DNA of 12,222 nt from Gallionella sp. UBA4737. Lineage in GTDB: Bacteria > Pseudomonadota > Gammaproteobacteria > Burkholderiales > Gallionellaceae. Positions within the stretch are counted from its first letter, which is position 1, and each line of letters opens with the position of its first letter. Location: the NCBI GenBank assembly GCA_002403995.1, contig DHIV01000022.1, forward strand, positions 13,292 through 25,513. Direction: 5' to 3'. The notes beneath the pieces are model-generated. The model ran no database searches. It was not told the DNA's origin and saw nothing but the letters and a program-made list of their open reading frames with translations. A program made the position numbers and the translations under genes. Positions 1 to 6,389 of the stretch are shown piece by piece.

Positions 1-417
1 CGCGCCGAGCGCATCATGGTCGATCACCTGATGGAAAAAGTGAAAGAAGGAAAAATCACACTGCAACTCGATAGCACACTGGACGAAGTGCTGGGCGATG
101 CCAGCGGCGTGACGGGCATGCGTGTCAAGCTTGTAAAGAGCGGCGAAACCAAGGACATCGCTTTGCAAGGTGTATTCATCGCCATTGGCCACAAGCCCAA
201 TACCAATATTTTTACCGGGCAACTGGAAATGAGCAACGGCTATATCCAGACGCGCGGCGGCTCGATTGGCAATGCCACTGCGACCAGTATTTCCGGGGTG
301 TTCGCGGCCGGTGATGTGCAGGACCAGATCTATCGCCAGGCGGTCACCAGCGCCGGAACTGGCTGTATGGCGGCGCTGGATGCGGACAAGTATCTCGCCT
401 CGCTGGCTAAGCTCTGA
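1..417 (+). CDS. trxB: Thioredoxin reductase, C-terminal part (5' end outside window)
   Basis: Flavoprotein that uses NADPH to reduce thioredoxin in the cytoplasm. The reading frame is open from base 1, so 138 residues of the C-terminal part are present and the N-terminal FAD half and the redox CxxC are upstream of the window. Visible features are the end of the NADPH-binding domain (motif GHKPNT at about residue 65) and the C-terminal FAD-binding segment GVFAAGDVQDQIYRQAVTSAG, which is diagnostic of TrxB, followed by GTGCMAALDADKYL and a TGA stop. An ATG at 16 lies in frame but falls within the conserved domain and is not the start. An Smr-domain gene follows after about 37 bp on the same strand, so the two may be co-transcribed. 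The family call is firm; only the length is incomplete. Confidence 0.95.
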   Translation, partial: RAERIMVDHLMEKVKEGKITLQLDSTLDEVLGDASGVTGMRVKLVKSGETKDIALQGVFIAIGHKPNTNIFTGQLEMSNGYIQTRGGSIGNATATSISGVFAAGDVQDQIYRQAVTSAGTGCMAALDADKYLASLAKL

Positions 418-454
418 AGAAATACCCCTGCCCAACTACAACGTTCGTGACGTT

Positions 455-1024
455 GTGAAGAAACCCGAGAAAAATCTAACTGGCAAGATAGCACCCGACG
501 ATGCCGCGCTGTTCCGGGCGGCAGTCGGCGGAGTGCAGCCGCTGGCGGAGCAAAACCGCGTCACGCCACAGCCTGTCCCGCGCAAACCTGTTCTCCGCTC
601 CCCCGCCGCTGCTCCGGAAATAATCGACTCTCTGTCGGACGGGTGCCCGGCCAATAGTTTTTCGGATTTCGCGCCCGAAAACGCAGCGGATGAATTTCTG
701 GGCAACGGCCTGTCGCGCATGACCTTGCGCAAGCTGCGGCGCGGGACCTGGCCCATTCAAGACAGCCTCGACCTGCACGGCAATCACACCGATGCGGCGC
801 GCAAGCTATTACAGGAGTTCTTGCATGAAGCGGCACAGCGCAACTTGCGCTGTGTGCTGGTGATACACGGCAAGGGACTTAACAGCCGGGGCGGCGAAGC
901 GGTGTTGCGCAAGCTTGCACGCCACTGGCTGACTCAACATCCGCATGTATTGGCATATTGCGACGCACCAACCCAATACGGTGGCAGCGGTGCGGTACTG
1001 GTTCTGCTAAAGGCCGGCTCCTAG
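455..1024 (+). CDS. Smr-domain protein, SmrB-like endonuclease
   Basis: About 189 residues with a C-terminal Smr domain. In E. coli the SmrB relative is a ribosome-associated endonuclease that cuts mRNA at collided ribosomes; that role here is inferred from family. The domain carries the DLHG motif (residues 106-109) and the HGKG loop (138-141, context VIHGKGLNS), followed by the usual C-terminal pattern YCDAPTQYGGSGAVLVLLK. The N-terminal 100 residues are Pro/Ala-rich with the segment APDDAALFRAAVGGV, similar to the N-terminal helix of SmrB. The frame stays open back into trxB to an ATG at 266, but that stretch is out-of-frame trxB. I chose GTG 455 because it gives a SmrB-like length (E. coli SmrB is about 183 residues) and does not overlap trxB. 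No clear Shine-Dalgarno precedes it, so the start is uncertain and coupling to trxB translation is possible. The stop overlaps that of the convergent gene. Confidence 0.88.
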   Translation: MKKPEKNLTGKIAPDDAALFRAAVGGVQPLAEQNRVTPQPVPRKPVLRSPAAAPEIIDSLSDGCPANSFSDFAPENAADEFLGNGLSRMTLRKLRRGTWPIQDSLDLHGNHTDAARKLLQEFLHEAAQRNLRCVLVIHGKGLNSRGGEAVLRKLARHWLTQHPHVLAYCDAPTQYGGSGAVLVLLKAGS

Positions 1025-1698
1025 GTTTTTTTGCCCATCACATACATCATGTACTCGAAGAACATTTCACACCAGTCCTGATCGTTTTCCTTGAGCGATT
1101 GAAGCAGCTTCTTGACTTCCGTCACCGGCCAATTCGGGTTGTATGACACCAGCATATTCTCCGGGTAGATATCGAGTGATACGCTGAGGCGGCTCGCCAT
1201 TTTCTTGATCCCATTCAGCATCAGCGCGATGTCCTTGTCGGACTCCACTTCGGCAGTCAAATTGCCGTACATTTTCGGATGCAGTTTGGTAAATTCGATG
1301 AATTTGGTGAGTATATAAAAGAATTCGCCTTTGTTATCCTTGCTCACCGCATCGCCCATCATGAACGGCATCACCGACAATTCCAGCCAGTAGTAACCCA
1401 GCTTGGGATTGCGATGTTTGGATACACCGATATAACCGTTGCGCGCCTTGGCGCGCTGGATGACGTCATCCAGCAACAATTTTTCCGAGCTGCGCGTGGC
1501 GATCTCCTTGCCCTCCAGCACACTGGGCTTGAACAGAAAGAAATTCGGAAAATCGTCGTAAAGCTTACCAGCATGATTGTGATCGCGATAATAGGCATTG
1601 AAGAGCTTCAATACCGCCTCGGCCATTACCGCCTCGCCGCTTTTCTCGGTATCTTTATTGGCTTTGCTGGCAACAGCGCCAGCCTTGCTATCCTGCAT
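1021..1698 (-). CDS. Conserved-looking protein of unknown function (225 aa)
   Basis: I do not recognise this family. It appears soluble: there is no signal peptide and no clear membrane segment. The first 25 residues are low-complexity, Ala/Lys/Ser-rich. The rest is rich in aromatic and charged residues, e.g. KLYDDFPNFFLFKPS, GYIGVSKHRNPKLGYYWLEL and DWCEMFFEYMMYVMGKK at the end. A coding call is supported by the long open frame and protein-like composition compared with the antisense frame. The ATG at 1698 is preceded by GGGGGGAGAAT, a purine-rich SD with short spacing. An alternative ATG at 1626 (MAEAVLKLF) has GAGGCGG upstream, so the true protein could begin after the low-complexity leader. 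The frame is open to 1887, but those upstream codons cross the divergent gene start. It is divergent from the DUF4124 gene, and an FNR-like box lies in the shared upstream region. The product may be regulatory or structural; no function is assigned. Confidence 0.75.
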   Translation of the reverse strand: MQDSKAGAVASKANKDTEKSGEAVMAEAVLKLFNAYYRDHNHAGKLYDDFPNFFLFKPSVLEGKEIATRSSEKLLLDDVIQRAKARNGYIGVSKHRNPKLGYYWLELSVMPFMMGDAVSKDNKGEFFYILTKFIEFTKLHPKMYGNLTAEVESDKDIALMLNGIKKMASRLSVSLDIYPENMLVSYNPNWPVTEVKKLLQSLKENDQDWCEMFFEYMMYVMGKKT

Positions 1699-1742
1699 AT
1701 TCTCCCCCCGCTTGTTACATGTATCCAGCGAATCTAATACAG

Positions 1743-1770
1743 TTGCAATCATACCTCCACATGCTAGACT
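1743..1770 (+). promoter_or_regulatory. Weak candidate promoter for the DUF4124 gene
   Basis: TTGCAA (1743-1748) and TAGACT (1765-1770) are separated by 16 bp and each match the sigma70 consensus at 4 of 6 positions. A start near 1777 would place the hairpin at 1785-1799 and the FNR-like box at 1805-1818 inside the leader. In that arrangement a regulator bound at the box would hinder transcription rather than activate it. Low confidence. Confidence 0.25.
1748..1753 (-). promoter_or_regulatory. Candidate -10 element (TATGAT) of the unknown minus-strand gene
   Basis: On the minus strand TATGAT matches the sigma70 -10 consensus at 5 of 6 positions. It would give a start near 1741 and a leader of about 43 nt before ATG 1698. 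No good -35 hexamer lies 16-18 bp upstream, as expected for an activator-dependent promoter. The centre of the FNR-like box (1811.5) would sit about 70 bp upstream of this start, close to the known class I FNR/CRP spacing of about -71.5. This is an inference from pattern only. Confidence 0.35.
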
Positions 1771-1784
1771 CATGTGTGCATTTG

Positions 1785-1799
1785 GCCGAATTTTTCGGC
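1785..1799. repeat. Short perfect inverted repeat in the divergent intergenic region
   Basis: GCCGAA, a TTT loop, then TTCGGC: a perfect 6-bp stem with a 3-nt loop, six bases before the FNR-like box. It could be an operator half-structure or a leader hairpin of the DUF4124 mRNA. It has no following T-run, so it is not a classical terminator. Confidence 0.4.
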
Positions 1800-1804
1800 T
1801 GGAA

Positions 1805-1818
1805 TTGATTTCAATCAA
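1805..1818. promoter_or_regulatory. Perfect FNR/Anr-type box (TTGAT-N4-ATCAA)
   Basis: The sequence TTGATTTCAATCAA fits the FNR consensus TTGAT-N4-ATCAA at all ten conserved positions. It lies between two divergent genes, centred 33.5 bp upstream of the DUF4124 ATG and about 113 bp upstream of the minus-strand ATG at 1698. The short distance to the plus-strand ATG rules out normal -41.5 activation of that gene unless its mRNA is leaderless or starts further in. Activation of the minus-strand gene from about -71, or repression of the plus-strand gene, fits better. Other CRP/FNR-family regulators (Dnr, Nnr type) recognise similar boxes, so the regulator is not certain. Confidence 0.55.
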
Positions 1819-1844
1819 AAAAACCATTACCGGGGACGATTGCC

Positions 1845-2297
1845 ATGAGCAAATTTTTGCTGACTTTGTTAATGCTGGCCAGCACAAGCACCTTTGCTGA
1901 GATCAACAAGTGGGTGGATGACCAGGGTCAGGTGCATTATTCGGATAGGCTACCCCCCCCTGACGTTAAGCCAAAAACTCTGCGCTCAATCGCCGGCACT
2001 CAGGATTCCGCAAGCAGCGGTGCGGCCGCGACGAAAACCATCGCGGAACGCGAAGCGGAATTGAAGAAAGATAAAGCACAAAAACAAGCAGAAGCCGACA
2101 AATCCACGCAGAAGAAGGCGACTGAAGACGCTCTCAGAGCCAACTGCGCCAATGCGCAGGAAAATCTGAGAGCATTGCAGTCAGGCGTGCGCATAATGGA
2201 AATCGGTGCCGATGGCGAGAGATCTTACATAGACGATACGCAACGACAGCAGCGCATGGACAAGGTCCAGCAAGATATCAGTAATTACTGCAAATAA
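1845..2297 (+). CDS. Secreted DUF4124-domain protein
   Basis: A 150-residue envelope protein of unknown role. The N-terminus MSKFLLTLLMLASTSTFA is a typical Sec signal peptide with predicted cleavage before EINKW. It is followed by the DUF4124 signature, INKWVDDQGQVHYSDRLPP (about residues 20-38), known from many proteobacterial periplasmic proteins. Residues about 60-100 are Lys/Glu/Ala/Gln-rich and probably helical or coiled. The C-terminal part has two cysteines (in RANCANAQ and at the end in NYCK) that could form a disulfide in the periplasm. The ATG at 1845 follows GGGGA with an 8-nt spacer, a good start. A run of eight C bases (1953-1960) encodes Pro-Pro-Pro. The gene converges on smc, with only 2 bp between the stops. 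Confidence 0.88.
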   Translation: MSKFLLTLLMLASTSTFAEINKWVDDQGQVHYSDRLPPPDVKPKTLRSIAGTQDSASSGAAATKTIAEREAELKKDKAQKQAEADKSTQKKATEDALRANCANAQENLRALQSGVRIMEIGADGERSYIDDTQRQQRMDKVQQDISNYCK

Positions 2298-2299
2298 TC

Positions 2300-5200
2300 C
2301 TACGCGACAAGCTGCTCGTCGCGCAGGCGCAGAGCTTCTTCGATGTCCACCGCCACCACTTTGGATACGCCCTTTTCCTGCATCGTCACGCCGACCAGCT
2401 GTTGCGCCAGTTCCATGGTGATCTTGTTGTGGCTGATAAACACGAACTGGGTGTGCTGCGCCATTTTCTTGATCAGCGCGCAGAGCCGCTCGGTATTGGT
2501 GTCATCCAGCGGGGCGTCCACTTCATCGAGCAGGCAGAACGGCGCGGGGTTGAGTTGAAACAGCGAGAATATCAGCGCGATCGCGGTGAGGGCTTTTTCC
2601 CCGCCCGACAACAGATGGATCGAACTGTTCTTCTTGCCGGGCGGCTGCGCCATCACCTGCACGCCGCTGTCGAGTATCTCCTCGCCAGTCAGCACCAGCC
2701 GCGCTTCGCCGCCGGCAAACAGCACCGGAAACATTTCCGACAGATGCTGGTTGACCTGGTTGTAGGTGTCCATCAGCAGTTCGCGCGATTCCTTGTCGAT
2801 GCGGCGTATCGCGTCTTCCAGCGTCGCCATCGCTTCGTTCAGGTCTTTCGCCTGCGCATCCAGGTAGGCCTTGCGCTCGGTCGCGGTTTGCAATTCCTCG
2901 AGCGCCGCGAGATTCACTGCGCCCAATGCCTCGATATCCGCATTCAGCCGGTTCAACTCGCTCTGTAGCGCATTCGGCTTGTTGTTGCCGCTCGGGTGCC
3001 CGGACAAATGTTTTTCGTATTCCAGCAGCGGAAGCAACGCCTGTTCGTCGACTCCCTGCAACTGCTCGGACCATTGCTCGAAATGCAGGCGCGCTTCCTG
3101 TTCCTTGAGCGTCAGCTCGCTGAGCTTCTCGCGCAGCGGATTCAGTTTGTGTTCGCTCGCAAGCCGCTCCTGCTCTAGCTTTTGCAGATTGACCGTGGCA
3201 TTTTCCAGAATATTGCGCGCCTCGCCCAGCGCCTGTTCGCAAGCCTGGCGGGTTAGCAGGGCAGCCTGCAATTGCTGCTGGGCAGACTCATCCTCGCTGA
3301 CCGACAGGTCGGCGCGCAATTGCGCCAGGTTCTGCTCGAACTGCACCAATGCATCGGTGATCTGCTGGACGTTGTGTTGCAGGTCGCTGATCTTTTCGGT
3401 GCAGGTCTTGGCAAAGAAGCGGGTTTCCTGCAGGGCGTGCTGCGCCTGCTGCGCTCGGCTGCGTTGCTCGCGCAACGCGATATCCTGCGCGCTGGCATGG
3501 CGCTGCGCCTCGTCTACTTGCGTATAGAAGGCGGCGATCTGCTCGCGCAGTACCACCATCTGTTCGTCTACACCGCGCTGCTGGTTCTGTTCGACAACCA
3601 GCAGCTCGGCCGCTTCCTGCATCTCGCGCTCGATCTGCGCGGCACGTTCCACACTGCGCTCGTGCGCCTGGTTCAGCTTGAGTATGTTCATCTGCAGGCC
3701 GTGCAGTCGTTGTTGCAATTCGTTTCCTGCAGCACGCAGCGGCGCAATCTGGATATCGATGGACTGGTAGTGTTGCTCGGCTTGCGCAAGCTGTACACGC
3801 GAATACTCCGCGTTGCGGTTCTGCTCGATCAGTTCCAGTTCCAGCTTCTCGATCTCGCGCTGCCTCGCCAGCACACCGTGCAACTGGCTGTCCGGCGCAT
3901 GAAATAACACACTGTGCGCACCGATCAGATGTCCCTGTGGCGTGACGAACCAGCCGCCCGCCGGCAGCTGCGCGCGTTGCGCATAACCTTGTGCCACATC
4001 CGCAACGGCATACACATGGGTCAACCAGTCGCGCAGCACCGGGAGCACTTCCGTGTCCTGGCATTGCACATAACTCAATAAGGTCTTCAACTGGGCGATC
4101 TCGTTATCTCCATGCCCGTTGTTAGACGGTGCATGCGTGTCCGATGGAGAAAACAGGGCGAGCTTGGCCGGTGGCGCATCACTCCACGCGGCAGCGCCAT
4201 CCAGCGACGGCAAGGCCAGCGCGTTTAGCCGCTCGCGCAACACGGCTTCCAGCGCGTCTTCCCAGCCTGCATCGATGCGTATCGCTTGCCACAAGCGCGG
4301 TTTGTTATCCAGCTGATGCTGTTGCAACCATGCGTTGAGGTTCTTGTCGCTGACGATCTGGCGCTGCAATTGCTGCAAGGCATGCAGTCTGGCCTCGGTC
4401 TGCGCCAGCATGCGCTCCTGCTGCTGCAAGGAATCGCGCTGGTTGCCCCGTTGCGTATCCGCCAGCGGCAACTGTTCCTGCAATTGCGCCAGTTTCTCGA
4501 CCTGCTCGGCACGCAGCTTTTCAAGCTCGGTCACTTGCTGCTGCGCCTGTTGCAGCGCGCCCCCATCGGCACCGGGCAGATTGTCTTTTTCCAGCAGCAA
4601 CCGCGAGCGGCGCGATTCCAGTTGCTGAATGTTGCGCTGCAGGTGTTCACGTTGCGTCTCTGCCAATTGCAGTTGCTGTTGCAATTGCAGTTGCTCGCGC
4701 TGCAATGCGTTATGCCTGTCCTGCGCGGCGCGCGCTGCATCTTCAGCCTGCGGCAGGTTCTGGCCTTCCGTTTGCGCGAGCTGCTCGGTCTCGGCCACCT
4801 TGGCACCGGCGCCTTCCTGCTGGCGCTGCCAATGTTCCAGCAACGAATGTACGCCCTGGCGCTGGTGCTGCTGCTGCTCGATCTGCCGCTCGGTGTTGGC
4901 GAGCTGCTGCGTCATACGCTGGCGCTGGTCGGCAACGTGCTTGATGTGCTGCTCCAGCCGCGCGATCTCGGCATTCGCCGTGTACAGCTCGCCCTGCTTG
5001 ACGTGCAGCGCGTCGGAAAGCTGGTAATGCCCGCTGCGCGCGGTTTCCAGCTGGCTTTCGATGTCGCGCAAGCGCGCGGTTTCAGCTTCCAGTTCGGTGC
5101 GGGTCTTCTCGGTGGCCTGCGCGAATCTGACGCGCTGCGCTTCGGCTTCCTGTTTTTTAACCAGCCAAAACAAATGTTGCGTGGTGTCGCGCTGCGTTTC

Positions 5201-5863
5201 CAGCGCGCGGTATTGTTTTGCCACCTCGGCCTGCGCACCCAGATGGATCAGTTGTTTATCCAGCTCCTGCAAGATGTCGCTGACGCGCAGCAGATTGTCG
5301 CGCGTGTCGCCGATACGCAACTCGGTCTCGCGGCGGCGGTCACGGTATTTGGAAACACCCGCAGCCTCTTCGAGGAAGATGCGCAACTCTTCCGGCTTGG
5401 CCTCGATGATGCGCGAGATCATGCCCTGCTCGATGATCGCGTAGGCGCGCGCCCCCAGCCCGGTGCCGAGGAAGATGTCGGTGACGTCCTTGCGCCGCAC
5501 ATGCTGGTTGTTGATGTGGTAGCTGGAATCGCCGTCGCGCTGCAACACGCGCTTGATCGAGATCTCCGCGTAGCTGGCCCACTGCCCGTTCGCCTTGCCC
5601 AGCGAGTTGTCGAATATCAGTTCGACGCTGGCGCGGGAAACCGGCTTGCGCTTGCTGGAACCATTAAAGATCACGTCCTGCATGGTCTCGCCGCGCAGCG
5701 CGGAAGCCTTGGACTCGCCCAGCACCCAGCGCAGCGCGTCGATCACATTCGACTTGCCGCAGCCGTTCGGGCCCACCACGCCCACGATCTGACCCGGCAG
5801 CGCGATGTGCGTGGGGTCAACGAAGGATTTGAAACCGGCTAACTTGATCTGGGAAAGGCGCAA
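2300..5863 (-). CDS. smc: Chromosome segregation/condensation ATPase SMC
   Basis: A 1187-residue SMC, the usual length for bacterial SMC. It dimerises and, with ScpA and ScpB, organises and helps segregate the chromosome. The N-terminal head has MRLSQIKLAGFKSF and Walker A GPNGCGKS (31-38). Long Gln/Glu/Arg-rich coiled coils run about 175-505 and 665-1000. The hinge lies about 508-665, with a Gly-rich stretch PAGGWFVTPQGHLIGAHSV. The C-terminal head has the ABC signature LSGGEKAL (from 1085), Walker B CLLDEVDAPLDD (DE at 1113-1114) and the switch FISHNK. All catalytic motifs are present. The start is TTG at 5863, because a TAA lies five codons upstream with no ATG or GTG between, and starting here gives the conserved N-terminus. 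No clear SD is visible. The gene is divergent from queF with a 61-bp gap and convergent with DUF4124. The zipA and ligA genes often found after smc in Betaproteobacteria are absent. Confidence 0.97.
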   Translation of the reverse strand: MRLSQIKLAGFKSFVDPTHIALPGQIVGVVGPNGCGKSNVIDALRWVLGESKASALRGETMQDVIFNGSSKRKPVSRASVELIFDNSLGKANGQWASYAEISIKRVLQRDGDSSYHINNQHVRRKDVTDIFLGTGLGARAYAIIEQGMISRIIEAKPEELRIFLEEAAGVSKYRDRRRETELRIGDTRDNLLRVSDILQELDKQLIHLGAQAEVAKQYRALETQRDTTQHLFWLVKKQEAEAQRVRFAQATEKTRTELEAETARLRDIESQLETARSGHYQLSDALHVKQGELYTANAEIARLEQHIKHVADQRQRMTQQLANTERQIEQQQHQRQGVHSLLEHWQRQQEGAGAKVAETEQLAQTEGQNLPQAEDAARAAQDRHNALQREQLQLQQQLQLAETQREHLQRNIQQLESRRSRLLLEKDNLPGADGGALQQAQQQVTELEKLRAEQVEKLAQLQEQLPLADTQRGNQRDSLQQQERMLAQTEARLHALQQLQRQIVSDKNLNAWLQQHQLDNKPRLWQAIRIDAGWEDALEAVLRERLNALALPSLDGAAAWSDAPPAKLALFSPSDTHAPSNNGHGDNEIAQLKTLLSYVQCQDTEVLPVLRDWLTHVYAVADVAQGYAQRAQLPAGGWFVTPQGHLIGAHSVLFHAPDSQLHGVLARQREIEKLELELIEQNRNAEYSRVQLAQAEQHYQSIDIQIAPLRAAGNELQQRLHGLQMNILKLNQAHERSVERAAQIEREMQEAAELLVVEQNQQRGVDEQMVVLREQIAAFYTQVDEAQRHASAQDIALREQRSRAQQAQHALQETRFFAKTCTEKISDLQHNVQQITDALVQFEQNLAQLRADLSVSEDESAQQQLQAALLTRQACEQALGEARNILENATVNLQKLEQERLASEHKLNPLREKLSELTLKEQEARLHFEQWSEQLQGVDEQALLPLLEYEKHLSGHPSGNNKPNALQSELNRLNADIEALGAVNLAALEELQTATERKAYLDAQAKDLNEAMATLEDAIRRIDKESRELLMDTYNQVNQHLSEMFPVLFAGGEARLVLTGEEILDSGVQVMAQPPGKKNSSIHLLSGGEKALTAIALIFSLFQLNPAPFCLLDEVDAPLDDTNTERLCALIKKMAQHTQFVFISHNKITMELAQQLVGVTMQEKGVSKVVAVDIEEALRLRDEQLVA
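2303..2323. terminator. Possible hairpin terminator between convergent DUF4124 gene and smc
   Basis: CGCGAC (2303-2308) and GTCGCG (2318-2323) form a 6-bp GC-rich stem. An inner AG/CT pairing closes on a CTG triloop after one mismatch. The hairpin starts 6 bases past the DUF4124 stop and overlaps the last smc codons. On the minus strand it is followed by the loosely T-rich TAGGATTATTTG; on the plus strand there is no T-run. It may work weakly in one or both directions. Confidence 0.3.
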
Positions 5864-5882
5864 TTGGGAACAGTCTTAACGT

Positions 5883-5888
5883 TATAAT
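5883..5888 (+). promoter_or_regulatory. Consensus -10 (TATAAT) upstream of queF
   Basis: A perfect sigma70 -10 hexamer, 36 bp before the queF ATG, predicts a start near 5895 and a leader of about 30 nt. No good -35 is seen at 16-18 bp spacing; that region is the smc start. It overlaps the region from which smc would be transcribed in the opposite direction. Confidence 0.5.
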
Positions 5889-5895
5889 TCCGCCT

Positions 5896-5901
5896 ATTCT
5901 A
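5896..5901 (-). promoter_or_regulatory. Candidate -10 (TAGAAT) for smc
   Basis: On the minus strand TAGAAT matches the sigma70 -10 at 5 of 6 positions and predicts a start near 5889, about 26 nt before the TTG start codon. TTGTGT (5918-5923, minus strand) is a weak -35 at 16-bp spacing. It sits within 8 bp of the queF -10 on the opposite strand, so the two polymerases would compete for the same DNA. Confidence 0.4.
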
Positions 5902-5924
5902 ACCGAAGCGGAACACTACACAAA

Positions 5925-6344
5925 ATGAGCTCGCAACCCTCCAAAAACCTTGAGACTTTTCCCAATCCCAGCCCTGCGCGGGATTACCACATCCACATGG
6001 AAATACCGGAGTTCACCTGCCTGTGCCCCAAGACCGGCCAGCCAGATTTTGCCACGCTGATGCTGGATTACATCGCGGATGAAAAATGCGTCGAACTGAA
6101 AAGCCTCAAGCTGTATATCTGGTCGTTCCGCAATGAAGGGCATTTTCACGAGGATGTCACCAATCGCATCCTCGACGACCTGGTCGCCGCCACCCAGCCG
6201 CGCTTCATGCGCCTCACCGCCAAATTCTACGTGCGCGGCGGGATCTTCACCAACGTCGTAGCGGAACACCGAAAGCCGGGCTGGCAACCTGCGCCGCACG
6301 TTGATTTAACCCGGTTCGACACGCAATCGAACACCCGTGGGTAA
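5925..6344 (+). CDS. queF: NADPH-dependent 7-cyano-7-deazaguanine (preQ0) reductase, type I
   Basis: A cytoplasmic enzyme of queuosine biosynthesis that reduces the nitrile of preQ0 to the amine preQ1, which is later inserted into tRNA at the wobble position. The 139-residue length fits the short unimodular (type I, Bacillus-like) QueF rather than the roughly 280-residue E. coli type. The segment EFTCLCPKTGQPDFATL holds the catalytic Cys34, which forms the thioimide adduct, and the acid Asp41. The QueF motif with the NADPH-binding Lys residues is in VELKSLKLYIWSFRNEGHFHED. The ATG at 5925 is preceded only by a weak purine stretch. No other que genes are in the window. The last residues (about 127-139) are poorly conserved-looking and run to a TAA. 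Confidence 0.95.
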   Translation: MSSQPSKNLETFPNPSPARDYHIHMEIPEFTCLCPKTGQPDFATLMLDYIADEKCVELKSLKLYIWSFRNEGHFHEDVTNRILDDLVAATQPRFMRLTAKFYVRGGIFTNVVAEHRKPGWQPAPHVDLTRFDTQSNTRG

Positions 6345-6389
6345 CCCCTCCCCAACCCTCCCCCTGACAAGGGGGGTTATTTTCCTCCC
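6345..6389. repeat. C/G-rich inverted repeat between queF and the FGGY kinase
   Basis: The gap contains two CCCTCCCC-like copies, then CCCCC (6360-6364), loop TGACAA, GGGGG (6371-6375) and GTTATTTT. The 5-bp all-GC stem followed by a T-rich stretch could be a weak terminator for queF. C-rich, G-rich palindromes of this kind are also common as dispersed intergenic repeats in proteobacteria. The G6 run lies 13 bases before the kinase ATG, too far for a normal Shine-Dalgarno, and pairing in the hairpin would hide it. Confidence 0.4.

Noticed and set aside
266..454. Extending the Smr protein upstream to ATG 266
   Set aside because: This stretch mostly overlaps trxB out of frame and is Arg/Pro-rich shadow sequence. 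Smr homologues have no such extension.
1279..1737. Plus-strand 152-codon frame opposite the unknown gene
   Set aside because: It overlaps almost fully a longer minus-strand frame with an SD and more protein-like composition. It is not impossible, but it is the weaker choice.
4286..5842. A 518-codon open frame on the plus strand opposite smc
   Set aside because: It is a shadow of the GC-rich, Gln/Leu-rich smc coiled coil. The translation is Leu/Gln repeats without family features, while smc on the other strand is certain.
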